Assembly (NCBI GenBank): GCA_964057225.1
Contig: OZ059895.1
Location: 4,402,001-4,466,000 of the forward strand
DNA length: 64,000 nucleotides
Direction of reading: 5' to 3'
Source: Auanema rhodensis
Taxonomy: Eukaryota > Nematoda > Chromadorea > Rhabditida > Rhabditidae
The notes under the pieces are model-generated. The model had not been told where the DNA came from and did not search any database. It was given only the letters and a program-made list of their open reading frames with translations. Numbering within the stretch: the first letter of the stretch is position 1; each line of letters starts with the position of its first letter. Shown here piece by piece: positions 1-11,605 of the stretch. A program made the position numbers and the translations under genes.

Positions 1-123
1 TTTTTCGAAAAATTTCAAGATAATTTAGCAAAAAGTAGATGTTTTTAGATTCCTTTTTTTAAGGCAAAGATGATGGACAATGTTATTCAACGAAAAAATT
101 AATTCTTCAGGGTGAAAATCGAG

Positions 124-145
124 GATATAAGTGTGAACTTATATC
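124..145. repeat. Short dyad 1 of the satellite monomer
   Basis: In the first monomer GATATAAG (124-131) and CTTATATC (138-145) form a perfect 8-bp inverted repeat around a 6-nt loop. The same site recurs in every monomer. A subfamily common in the right array has CATATATC in the second arm, which breaks a pair. Function unknown. Confidence 0.75.
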
Positions 146-162
146 AGTTGATATCTCGGTGA

Positions 163-213
163 ATTTTTAAGCTAGCGCAAATCTGATAAAACAGATCGAC
201 GCAGCTTAAAAAT
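163..213. repeat. Long imperfect hairpin of the satellite monomer
   Basis: Representative coordinates from the first monomer. ATTTTTAAGCT (163-173) is perfectly complementary to AGCTTAAAAAT (203-213). Inside it GCG pairs with CGC and ATCTG pairs with CAGAT around a short A-rich loop, giving about 19 pairs in 51 nt with one bulge and one internal loop. It is the strongest secondary structure of the monomer and recurs every 351 bp. Most right-array monomers read ATTTTCAAGCT, replacing one A-T pair by a mismatch. It could be a cruciform, a protein-binding dyad or an RNA hairpin if the satellite is transcribed; none of these is shown by sequence alone. Confidence 0.75.
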
Positions 214-296
214 CCGCATCGAATGCACTATACTACATTGAGAAACGCTTAATACAAAAATTAGTTATGATCGTTTGAAAAATGATGCATTAGTGT

Positions 297-324
297 ATGT
301 TGAGTTTCCATGTACACTCAACAT
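297..324. repeat. Short dyad 3 of the satellite monomer
   Basis: ATGTTGAGT (297-305) and ACTCAACAT (316-324) form a perfect 9-bp inverted repeat with a 10-nt loop. It is almost invariant in the array; the second arm reads ACTCAATAT in a few monomers near 28481, 29183 and 31640. Function unknown. Confidence 0.75.
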
Positions 325-3300
325 TGCTTCCAAAAACATTTTGACAAAAATGTTTTCAAAAAATTTCAAAATAATTTAGCAAAAAGTAGATGTTTTTAGA
401 TTCCTTTTTTTAAGGCAAAGATGATGGACAATGTTATTCAACGAAAAAATTAATTCTTCAGGGTGAAAATCGAGGATATAAGTGTGAACTTATATCAGTT
501 GATATCTCGTTGCATTTTCAAGCTAGCGCAAATCTGATAACACAGATCGACGCAGCTTAAAAATCCGCATCGAATGCACTATACTACATTGAGAAACGCT
601 TAATACAAAAATTAGTTATGATCGTTTGAAAAATGATGCATTAGTGTATGTTGAGTTTCCATGTACACTCAACATTGCTTCCAAAAACATTTTGACAAAA
701 ATTTTTTCGAAAAATTTCAAAATAATTTAGCAAAAAGTAGATGTTTTTAGATTCCTTTTTTTAAGGCAAAAATGATGGACAATGTTATTAAACGAAAAAA
801 TTAATTCTTCAGGGTGAAAATCGAGGATATAAGTGTGAACTTATATCAGTTGATATCTCGGTGCATTTTTAAGCTAGCGCAAATCTGATAACACAGATCG
901 ACGCAGCTTAAAAATCCGCATCGAATGCACTATACTACATTGAGAAACGCTTAATACAAAAATTAGTTATGATCGTTTGAAAAATGATGCATTAGTGTAT
1001 GTTGAGTTTCCATGTACACTCAACATTGCTTCCAAAAACATTTTGACAAAAATTTTTTCGAAAAATTTCAAAATAATTTAGCAAAAAGTAGATGTTTTTA
1101 GATTCCTTTTTTTAAGGCAAAAATGATGGACAATGTTATTAAACGAAAAAATTAATTCTTCAGGGTGAAAATCGAGGATATAAGTGTGAACTTATATCAG
1201 TTGATATCTCGGTGCATTTTTAAGCTAGCGCAAATCTGATAACACAGATCGACGCAGCTTAAAAATCCGCATCGAATGCACTATACTACATTGAGAAACG
1301 CTTAATACAAAAATTAGTTATGATCGTTTGAAAAATGATGCATTAGTGTATGTTGAGTTTCCATGTACACTCAACATTGCTTCCAAAAACATTTTGACAA
1401 AAATTTTTTCGAAAAATTTCAAAATAATTTAGCAAAAAGTAGATGTTTTTAGATTCCTTTTTTTAAGGCAAAAATGATGGACAATGTTATTAAACGAAAA
1501 AATTAATTCTTCAGGGTGAAAATCGAGGATATAAGTGTGAACTTATATCAGTTGATATCTCGGTGCATTTTTAAGCTAGCGCAAATCTGATAACACAGAT
1601 CGACGCAGCTTAAAAATCCGCATCGAATGCACTATACTACATTGAGAAACGCTTAATACAAAAATTAGTTATGATCGTTTGAAAAATGATGCATTAGTGT
1701 ATGTTGAGTTTCCATGTACACTCAACATTGCTTCCAAAAACATTTTGACAAAAATTTTTTCGAAAAATTTCAAAATAATTTAGCAAAAAGTAGATGTTTT
1801 TAGATTCCTTTTTTTAAGGCAAAGATGATGGACAATGTTATTCAACGAAAAAATTAATTCTTCAGGGTGAAAATCGAGGATATAAGTGTGAACTTATATC
1901 AGTTGATATCTCGTTGCATTTTCAAGCTAGCGCAAATCTGATAACACAGATCGACGCAGCTTAAAAATCCGCATCGAATGCACTATACTACATTGAGAAA
2001 CGCTTAATACAAAAATTAGTTATGATCGTTTGAAAAATGATGCATTAGTGTATGTTGAGTTTCCATGTACACTCAACATTGCTTCCAAAAACATTTTGAC
2101 AAAAATTTTTTCGAAAAATTTCAAAATAATTTAGCAAAAAGTAGATGTTTTTAGATTCCTTTTTTTAAGGCAAAAATGATGGACAATGTTATTAAACGAA
2201 AAAATTAATTCTTCAGGGTGAAAATCGAGGATATAAGTGTGAACTTATATCAGTTGATATCTCGGTGCATTTTTAAGCTAGCGCAAATCTGATAACACAG
2301 ATCGACGCAGCTTAAAAATCCGCATCGAATGCACTATACTACATTGAGAAACGCTTAATACAAAAATTAGTTATGATCGTTTGAAAAATGATGCATTAGT
2401 GTATGTTGAGTTTCCATGTACACTCAACATTGCTTCCAAAAACATTTTGACAAAAATTTTTTCGAAAAATTTCAAAATAATTTAGCAAAAAGTAGATGTT
2501 TTTAGATTCCTTTTTTTAAGGCAAAAATGATGGACAATGTTATTAAACGAAAAAATTAATTCTTCAGGGTGAAAATCGAGGATATAAGTGTGAACTTATA
2601 TCAGTTGATATCTCGGTGCATTTTTAAGCTAGCGCAAATCTGATAACACAGATCGACGCAGCTTAAAAATCCGCATCGAATGCACTATACTACATTGAGA
2701 AACGCTTAATACAAAAATTAGTTATGATCGTTTGAAAAATGATGCATTAGTGTATGTTGAGTTTCCATGTACACTCAACATTGCTTCCAAAAACATTTTG
2801 ACAAAAATTTTTTCGAAAAATTTCAAAATAATTTAGCAAAAAGTAGATGTTTTTAGATTCCTTTTTTTAAGGCAAAAATGATGGACAATGTTATTAAACG
2901 AAAAAATTAATTCTTCAGGGTGAAAATCGAGGATATAAGTGTGAACTTATATCAGTTGATATCTCGGTGCATTTTTAAGCTAGCGCAAATCTGATAACAC
3001 AGATCGACGCAGCTTAAAAATCCGCATCGAATGCACTATACTACATTGAGAAACGCTTAATACAAAAATTAGTTATGATCGTTTGAAAAATGATGCATTA
3101 GTGTATGTTGAGTTTCCATGTACACTCAACATTGCTTCCAAAAACATTTTGACAAAAATTTTTTCGAAAAATTTCAAAATAATTTAGCAAAAAGTAGATG
3201 TTTTTAGATTTTTTTTTTTAAGGCAAAGATGATGGACAATGTTATTCAACGAAAAAATTAATTCTTCAGGGTGAAAATCGAGGATATAAGTGTGAACTTA

Positions 3301-5849
3301 TATCAGTTGATATCTCGTTGCATTTTCAAGCTAGCGCAAATCTGATAACACAGATCGACGCAGCTTAAAAATCCGCATCGAATGCACTATACTACATTGA
3401 GAAACGCTTAATACAAAAATTAGTTATGATCGTTTGAAAAATGATGCATTAGTGTATGTTGAGTTTCCATGTACACTCAACATTGCTTCCAAAAACATTT
3501 TGACAAAAATTTTTTCGAAAAATTTCAAGATAATTTAGCAAAAAGTAGATGTTTTTAGATTCCTTTTTTTAAGGCAAAGATGATGGACAATGTTATTCAA
3601 CGAAAAAATTAATTCTTCAGGGTGAAAATCGAGGATATAAGTGTGAACTTATATCAGTTGATATCTCGGTGAATTTTTAAGCTAGCGCAAATCTGATAAA
3701 ACAGATCGACGCAGCTTAAAAATCCGCATCGAATGCACTATACTACATTGAGAAACGCTTAATACAAAAATTAGTTATGATCGTTTGAAAAATGATGCAT
3801 TAGTGTATGTTGAGTTTCCATGTACACTCAACATTGCTTCCAAAAACATTTTGACAAAAATTTTTTCGAAAAATTTCAAAATAATTTAGCAAAAAGTAGA
3901 TGTTTTTAGATTCCTTTTTTTAAGGCAAAAATGATGGACAATGTTATTAAACGAAAAAATTAATTCTTCAGGGTGAAAATCGAGGATATAAGTGTGAACT
4001 TATATCAGTTGATATCTCGGTGCATTTTTAAGCTAGCGCAAATCTGATAACACAGATCGACGCAGCTTAAAAATCCGCATCGAATGCACTATACTACATT
4101 GAGAAACGCTTAATACAAAAATTAGTTATGATCGTTTGAAAAATGATGCATTAGTGTATGTTGAGTTTCCATGTACACTCAACATTGCTTCCAAAAACAT
4201 TTTGACAAAAATTTTTTCGAAAAATTTCAAAATAATTTAGCAAAAAGTAGATGTTTTTAGATTTTTTTTTTTAAGGCAAAGATGATGGACAATGTTATTC
4301 AACGAAAAAATTAATTCTTCAGGGTGAAAATCGAGGATATAAGTGTGAACTTATATCAGTTGATATCTCGGTGAATTTTTAAGCTAGCGCAAATCTGATA
4401 AAACAGATCGACGCAGCTTAAAAATCCGCATCGAATGCACTATACTACATTGAGAAACGCTTAATACAAAAATTAGTTATGATCGTTTGAAAAATGATGC
4501 ATTAGTGTATGTTGAGTTTCCATGTACACTCAACATTGCTTCCAAAAACATTTTGACAAAAATTTTTTCGAAAAATTTCAAAATAATTTAGCAAAAAGTA
4601 GATGTTTTTAGATTCCTTTTTTTAAGGCAAAAATGATGGACAATGTTATTAAACGAAAAAATTAATTCTTCAGGGTGAAAATCGAGGATATAAGTGTGAA
4701 CTTATATCAGTTGATATCTCGGTGCATTTTTAAGCTAGCGCAAATCTGATAACACAGATCGACGCAGCTTAAAAATCCGCATCGAATGCACTATACTACA
4801 TTGAGAAACGCTTAATACAAAAATTAGTTATGATCGTTTGAAAAATGATGCATTAGTGTATGTTGAGTTTCCATGTACACTCAACATTGCTTCCAAAAAC
4901 ATTTTGACAAAAATTTTTTCGAAAAATTTCAAAATAATTTAGCAAAAAGTAGATGTTTTTAGATTCCTTTTTTCAAGGCAAAGATGATGGACAATGTTAT
5001 TCAACGAAAAAATTAATTCTTCAGGGTGAAAATCGAGGATATAAGTGTGAACATATATCAGTTGATATCTCGTTGCATTTTTAAGCTAGCGCAAATCTGA
5101 TAACACAGATCGACGCAGCTTAAAAATCCGCATCGAATGCACTATACTACATTGAGAAACGCTTAATACAAAAATTAGTTATGATCGTTTGAAAAATGAT
5201 GCATTAGTGTATGTTGAGTTTCCATGTACACTCAACATTGCTTCCAAAAACATTTTGACAAAAATTTTTTCGAAAAATTTCAAAATAATTTAGCAAAAAG
5301 TAGATGTTTTTAGATTCCTTTTTTCAAGGCAAAGATGATGGACAATGTTATTCAACGAAAAAATTAATTCTTCAGGGTGAAAATCGAGGATATAAGTGTG
5401 AACTTATATCAGTTGATATCTCGTTGCATTTTCAAGCTAGCGCAAATCTGATAACACAGATCGACGCAGCTTAAAAATCCGCATCGAATGCACTATACTA
5501 CATTAAGAAACGCTTAATATAAAAATTAGTTATGATCGTTTGAAAAATGATGCATTAGTGTATGTTGAGTTTCCATGTACACTCAACATTGCTTCCAAAA
5601 ACATTTTGACAAAAATGTTTTCAAAAAATTTCAAAATAATTTAGCAAAAAGTAGATGTTTTTAGATTCCTTTTTTTAAGGCAAAGATGATGGACAATGTT
5701 ATTCAACGAAAAAATTAATTCTTCAGGGTGAAAATCGAGGATATAAGTGTGAACTTATATCAGTTGATATCTCGTTGCATTTTCAAGCTAGCGCAAATCT
5801 GATAACACAGATCGACGCAGCTTAAAAATCCGCATCGAATGCACTATAC

Positions 5850-8080
5850 TACACTGAGAAACGCTTAATACAAAAATTAGTTATGATCGTTTGAAAAATG
5901 ATGCATTAGTGTATGTTGAGTTTCCATGTACACTCAACATTGCTTCCAAAAACATTTTGACAAAAATTTTTTCGAAAAATTTCAAAATAATTTAGCAAAA
6001 AGTAGATGTTTTTAGATTCCTTTTTTTAAGGCAAAAATGATGGACAATGTTATTAAACGAAAAAATTAATTCTTCAGGGTGAAAATCGAGGATATAAGTG
6101 TGAACTTATATCAGTTGATATCTCGGTGCATTTTTAAGCTAGCGCAAATCTGATAACACAGATCGACGCAGCTTAAAAATCCGCATCGAATGCACTATAC
6201 TACACTGAGAAACGCTTAATACAAAAATTAGTTATGATCGTTTGAAAAATGATGCATTAGTGTATGTTGAGTTTCCATGTACACTCAACATTGCTTCCAA
6301 AAACATTTTGACAAAAATTTTTTCGAAAAATTTCAAAATAATTTAGCAAAAAGTAGATGTTTTTAGATTCCTTTTTTTAAGGCAAAAATGATGGACAATG
6401 TTATTAAACGAAAAAATTAATTCTTCAGGGTGAAAATCGAGGATATAAGTGTGAACTTATATCAGTTGATATCTCGTTGCATTTTCAAGCTAGCGCAAAT
6501 CTGATAACACAGATCGACGCAGCTTAAAAATCCGCATCGAATGCACTATACTACATTGAGAAACGCTTAATACAAAAATTAGTTATGATCGTTTGAAAAA
6601 TGATGCATTAGTGTATGTTGAGTTTCCATGTACACTCAACATTGCTTCCAAAAACATTTTGACAAAAATTTTTTCGAAAAATTTCAAAATAATTTAGCAA
6701 AAAGTAGATGTTTTTAGATTCCTTTTTTTAAGGCAAAGATGATGGACAATGTTATTCAACGAAAAAATTAATTCTTCAGGGTGAAAATCGAGGATATAAG
6801 TGTGAACTTATATCAGTTGATATCTCGGTGAATTTTTAAGCTAGCGCAAATCTGATAACACAGATCGACGCAGCTTAAAAATCCGCATCGAATGCACTAT
6901 ACTACATTGAGAAACGCTTAATACAAAAATTAGTTATGATTGTTTGAAAAATGATGCATTAGTGTATGTTGAGTTTCCATGTACACTCAACATTGCTTCC
7001 AAAAACATTTTGACAAAAATTTTTTCGAAAAATTTCAAAATAATTTAGCAAAAAGTAGATGTTTTTAGATTCCTTTTTTTAAGGCAAAAATGATGGACAA
7101 TGTTATTAAACGAAAAAATTAATTCTTCAGGGTGAAAATCGAGGATATAAGTGTGAACTTATATCAGTTGATATCTCGGTGCATTTTTAAGCTAGCGCAA
7201 ATCTGATAACACAGATCGACGCAGCTTAAAAATCCGCATCGAATGCACTATACTACACTGAGAAACGCTTAATACAAAAATTAGTTATGATCGTTTGAAA
7301 AATGATGCATTAGTGTATGTTGAGTTTCCATGTACACTCAACATTGCTTCCAAAAACATTTTGACAAAAATTTTTTCGAAAAATTTCAAAATAATTTAGC
7401 AAAAAGTAGATGTTTTTAGATTCCTTTTTTTAAGGCAAAAATGATGGACAATGTTATTAAACGAAAAAATTAATTCTTCAGGGTGAAAATCGAGGATATA
7501 AGTGTGAACTTATATCAGTTGATATCTCGTTGCATTTTCAAGCTAGCGCAAATCTGATAACACAGATCGACGCAGCTTAAAAATCCGCATCGAATGCACT
7601 ATACTACATTGAGAAACGCTTAATACAAAAATTAGTTATGATCGTTTGAAAAATGATGCATTAGTGTATGTTGAGTTTCCATGTACACTCAACATTGCTT
7701 CCAAAAACATTTTGACAAAAATTTTTTCGAAAAATTTCAAAATAATTTAGCAAAAAGTAGATGTTTTTAGATTCCTTTTTTTAAGGCAAAGATGATGGAC
7801 AATGTTATTCAACGAAAAAATTAATTCTTCAGGGTGAAAATCGAGGATATAAGTGTGAACTTATATCAGTTGATATCTCGGTGAATTTTTAAGCTAGCGC
7901 AAATCTGATAACACAGATCGACGCAGCTTAAAAATCCGCATCGAATGCACTATACTACATTGAGAAACGCTTAATACAAAAATTAGTTATGATCGTTTGA
8001 AAAATGATGCATTAGTGTATGTTGAGTTTCCATGTACACTCAACATTGCTTCCAAAAACATTTTGACAAAAATTTTTTCG
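5850..8080. repeat. Three-monomer (1,053-bp) tandem higher-order repeat
   Basis: The rare variant ACACTGAGAAACG occurs at 6202 and 7255, and GGTGAATTTTTAAGC near 6828 and 7881. Both pairs are 1,053 bp apart, which is three monomers. A block of three monomer variants is therefore tandemly duplicated. The ACACTG variant also occurs one monomer earlier, at 5851. Confidence 0.65.
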
Positions 8081-8429
8081 AAAAATTTCGAAATAATTTA
8101 GCAAAAAGTAGATGTTTTTAGATTCCTTTTTTTAAGGCAAAAATGATGGACAATGTTATTAAACGAAAAAATTAATTCTTCAGGGTGAAAATCGAGGATA
8201 TAAGTGTGAACTTATATCAGTTGATATCTCGGTGCATTTTTAAGCTAGCGCAAATCTCATAACACAGATCGACGCAGCTTAAAAATCCGCATCGAATGCA
8301 CTATACTACATTGAGAAACGCTTAATACAAAAATTAGTTATGATCGTTTGAAAAATGATGCATTAGTGTATGTTGAGTTTCCATGTACACTCAACATTGC
8401 TTCCAAAAACATTTTGACAAAAATTTTTT

Positions 8430-10200
8430 CGAAAAATTTCAAAATAATTTAGCAAAAAGTAGATGTTTTTAGATTCCTTTATTCAAGGCAAAGATGATGG
8501 ACAATGTTATTCAACGAAAAAACTTCAGGGTGAAAATCGAGGATATAAGTGTGAACTTATATCAGTTGATATCTCGGTGCATTTTCAAGCTAGCGCAAAT
8601 CTGATAACACAGATCGACGCAGCTTAAAAATCCGCATCGAATGCACTATACTACATTGAGAAACGCTTAATACAAAAATTAGTTATGATCGTTTGAAAAA
8701 TGATGCATTAGTGTATGTTGAGTTTCCATGTACACTCAACATTGCTTCCAAAAACATTTTGACAAAAATTTTTTCGAAAAATTTCAAAATAATTTAGCAA
8801 AAAGTAGATGTTTTTAGATTTCTTTTTTTAAGGCAAAGATGATGGACAATGTTATTCAACGAAAAAATTAATTCTTCAGGGTGAAAATCGAGGATATAAG
8901 TGTGAACTTATATCAGTTGATATCTCGTTGCATTTTCAAGCTAGCGCAAATCTGATAACACAGATCGACGCAGCTTAAAAATCCGCATCGAATGCACTAT
9001 ACTACATTGAGAAACGCTTAATACAAAAATTAGTTATGATCGTTTGAAAAATGATGCATTAGTGTATGTTGAGTTTCCATGTACACTCAACATTGCTTCC
9101 AAAAACATTTTGACAAAAATTTTTTCGAAAAATTTCAAAATAATTTAGCAAAAAGTAGATGTTTTTAGATTCCTTTATTCAAGGCAAAGATGATGGACAA
9201 TGTTATTCAACGAAAAAACTTCAGGGTGAAAATCGAGGATATAAGTGTGAACTTATATCAGTTGATATCTCGGTGCATTTTCAAGCTAGCGCAAATCTGA
9301 TAACACAGATCGACGCAGCTTAAAAATCCGCATCGAATGCACTATACTACATTGAGAAACGCTTAATACAAAAATTAGTTATGATCGTTTGAAAAATGAT
9401 GCATTAGTGTATGTTGAGTTTCCATGTACACTCAACATTGCTTCCAAAAACATTTTGACAAAAATTTTTTCGAAAAATTTCAAAATAATTTAGCAAAAAG
9501 TAGATGTTTTTAGATTTCTTTTTTTAAGGCAAAGATGATGGACAATGTTATTCAACGAAAAAATTAATTCTTCAGGGTGAAAATCGAGGATATAAGTGTG
9601 AACTTATATCAGTTGATATCTCGTTGCATTTTCAAGCTAGCGCAAATCTGATAACACAGATCGACGCAGCTTAAAAATCCGCATCGAATGCACTATACTA
9701 CATTGAGAAACGCTTAATACAAAAATTAGTTATGATCGTTTGAAAAATGATGCATTAGTGTATGTTGAGTTTCCATGTACACTCAACATTGCTTCCAAAA
9801 ACATTTTGACAAAAATTTTTTCGAAAAATTTCAAAATAATTTAGCAAAAAGTAGATGTTTTTAGATTCCTTTATTCAAGGCAAAGATGATGGACAATGTT
9901 ATTCAACGAAAAAACTTCAGGGTGAAAATCGAGGATATAAGTGTGAACTTATATCAGTTGATATCTCGGTGCATTTTCAAGCTAGCGCAAATCTGATAAC
10001 ACAGATCGACGCAGCTTAAAAATCCGCATCGAATGCACTATACTACATTGAGAAACGCTTAATACAAAAATTAGTTATGATCGTTTGAAAAATGATGCAT
10101 TAGTGTATGTTGAGTTTCCATGTACACTCAACATTGCTTCCAAAAACATTTTGACAAAAATTTTTTCGAAAAATTTCAAAATAATTTAGCAAAAAGTAGA
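8430..10200. repeat. Dimeric 696-bp repeat with 345-bp monomer, three copies
   Basis: Three monomers carry CTTTATTCAAGG together with a 6-bp deletion that turns AAAAAATTAATTCTTCAGG into AAAAAACTTCAGG. Their ATTC landmarks lie at 8481, 9177 and 9873, spaced 696 bp, that is 351 + 345. The intervening full-length monomers share a variant (AGATTTCTTTTTTTAAGG) near 8817 and 9513. A two-monomer unit was therefore amplified to three copies. This is the only indel I found in the satellite. Confidence 0.8.
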
Positions 10201-11146
10201 TGTTTTTAGATTCCTTTTTTTAAGGCAAAAATGATGGACAATGTTATTAAACGAAAAAATTAATTCTTCAGGGTGAAAATCGAGGATATAAGTGTGAACT
10301 TATATCAGTTGATATCTCGGTGCATTTTCAAGCTAGCGCAAATCTGATAACACAGATCGACGCAGCTTAAAAATCCGCATCGAATGCACTATACAACATT
10401 GAGAAACGCTCAATACAAAAATTAGTTATGATCGTTTGAAAAATGATGCATTAGTGTATGTTGAGTTTCCATGTACACTCAACATTGCTTCCAAAAACAT
10501 TTTGACAAAAATTTTTTCGAAAAATTTCAAAATAATTTAGCAAAAAGTAGATGTTTTTAGATTCCTTTTTTCAAGGCAAAAATGATGGACAATGTTATTA
10601 AACGAAAAAATTAATTCTTCAGGGTGAAAATCGAGGATATAAGTGTGAACTTATATCAGTTGATATCTCGGTGCATTTTCAAGCTAGCGCAAATCTGATA
10701 ACACAGATCGACGCAGCTTAAAAATCCGCATCGAATGCACTATACTACATTGAGAAACGCTTAATACAAAAATTAGTTATGATCGTTTGAAAAATGATGC
10801 ATTAGTGTATGTTGAGTTTCCATGTACACTCAACATTGCTTCCAAAAACATTTTGACAAAAATTTTTTCGAAAAATTTCAAAATAATTTAGCAAAAAGTA
10901 GATGTTTTCAGATTCCTTTTTTTAAGGCAAAGATGATGGACAATGTTATTCAACAAAAAAATTAATTCTTCAGGGTGAAAATCGAGGATATAAGTGTGAA
11001 CTTATATCAGTTGATATCTCGGTGCATTTTCAAGCTAGCGCAAATCTGATAACACAGATCGACGCAGCTTAAAAATCCGCATCGAATGCACTATACTACA
11101 TTGAGAAACGCTTAATACAAAAATTAGTTATGATCGTTTGAAAAAT

Positions 11147-11527
11147 AGAATTTTTTTACTATAATAAGACGTAAAAAAGAGATTATATTTATTCGACTGT
11201 TAGCTATATTGTTTACATTGACCTCACGTTACAAAAAAAAAAATTTTTTTGAATAGGGTAATAAGACCGTGGGAAAGGCGGGCTTTAAGTATTGGCGGGA
11301 ACCGGGTTCTCAAGTCAATTCTATCAGTAAAACACTTCATAATTTCTAAAAAGTTAAAGGGGACACAAAACGATACTGACAGAGAGATCTTCGGATAAGG
11401 ATGAGCAGGATCTATCTTCTTGGAACTGGGTTCTTCGAGGGGCGTCGGAATCTAAAGAAAAACGTAATCTAGAGAGCGCGAGGAAGGGACTCCGTAGGTG
11501 GAGACCAAGGGGTGGAAGGTGGGACTC
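11147..11527 (-). repeat. DIRS right inverted terminal repeat, copy 1
   Basis: This is the 3' terminal non-coding region of the element. Its outer 53 bp (11147-11199) is perfectly complementary to 11528-11580 in the ICR. The first 35 bp (11147-11181) appear to be a right-end extension. The shared terminal-repeat sequence would begin at 11182, where a 25-bp stretch recurs at 11581-11605. The body contains an A11-T7 run at 11233-11250 and a purine-rich stretch before 11527. In DIRS elements the terminal repeats usually hold promoter and end-processing signals; I cannot identify specific signals here. Confidence 0.8.
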
Positions 11528-11605
11528 CAGTCGAATAAATATAATCTCTTTTTTACGTCTTATTATAGTAAAAAAATTCTATTATATTTATTCGACTGTT
11601 AGCTA
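11528..11605 (-). repeat. DIRS internal complementary region (ICR), copy 1
   Basis: 11528-11580 is the exact reverse complement of the element's right terminus 11147-11199 (53 bp, plus 3 more pairs across the junction). 11581-11605 is a direct copy of 11182-11206 and is the expected complement of the missing left terminus. In DIRS1 the ICR is the complement of the two joined element ends and templates formation of the circular intermediate. This layout matches that. The recombinase stop codon (11599-11601) lies inside it. Confidence 0.82.

Larger units (their letters stand above)
1..3861. repeat. Ten-monomer (3,510-bp) higher-order relation
   Basis: The distinctive first monomer (TTTCAAGATAATT at its start, GGTGAATTTTTAAGC and ATAAAACAGATC inside) recurs at 3511-3861, exactly 3,510 bp or ten monomers later. 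The monomer after each copy differs, so the shared stretch is about one monomer. It suggests an exchange of register ten. Confidence 0.6.
1..11146. repeat. Left satellite array, 351-bp monomer
   Basis: Head-to-tail array of a 351-bp AT-rich monomer, seen from recurrence of landmarks such as AAGGCAAAGATGATGG (61, 412, 763 and so on). About 31.8 monomers are present. Landmark positions 61 and 10924 are 31 periods apart less 18 bp, fully explained by three 6-bp deletions near 8521, 9217 and 9914. Most monomers here carry CTTTTTTTAAGGC, a TACATTGAG motif and often GCATTTTTAAG, a subfamily distinct from most of the right array. No reading frame of useful length exists. The array ends at the DIRS insertion, immediately after GTTTGAAAAAT. 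A length of about two nucleosome repeats is common for centromeric or heterochromatic satellites; a centromeric role here is inference only. Confidence 0.97.

Noticed and set aside
700-720. CENP-B box candidate at TTCGAAAAATTTC
   Set aside because: TTCG and the central A match, but the required CGGG half is absent (TCAA here).
1-11146. CRISPR-like array because of regular repetition
   Set aside because: The whole 351-bp unit repeats with no unique spacers, and the context is eukaryotic satellite with a DIRS element.
11080-11146. 67-bp direct repeat flanking the element as a target-site duplication
   Set aside because: It is ordinary satellite in which any re-joining out of phase creates such an overlap, and DIRS elements do not typically duplicate their target.
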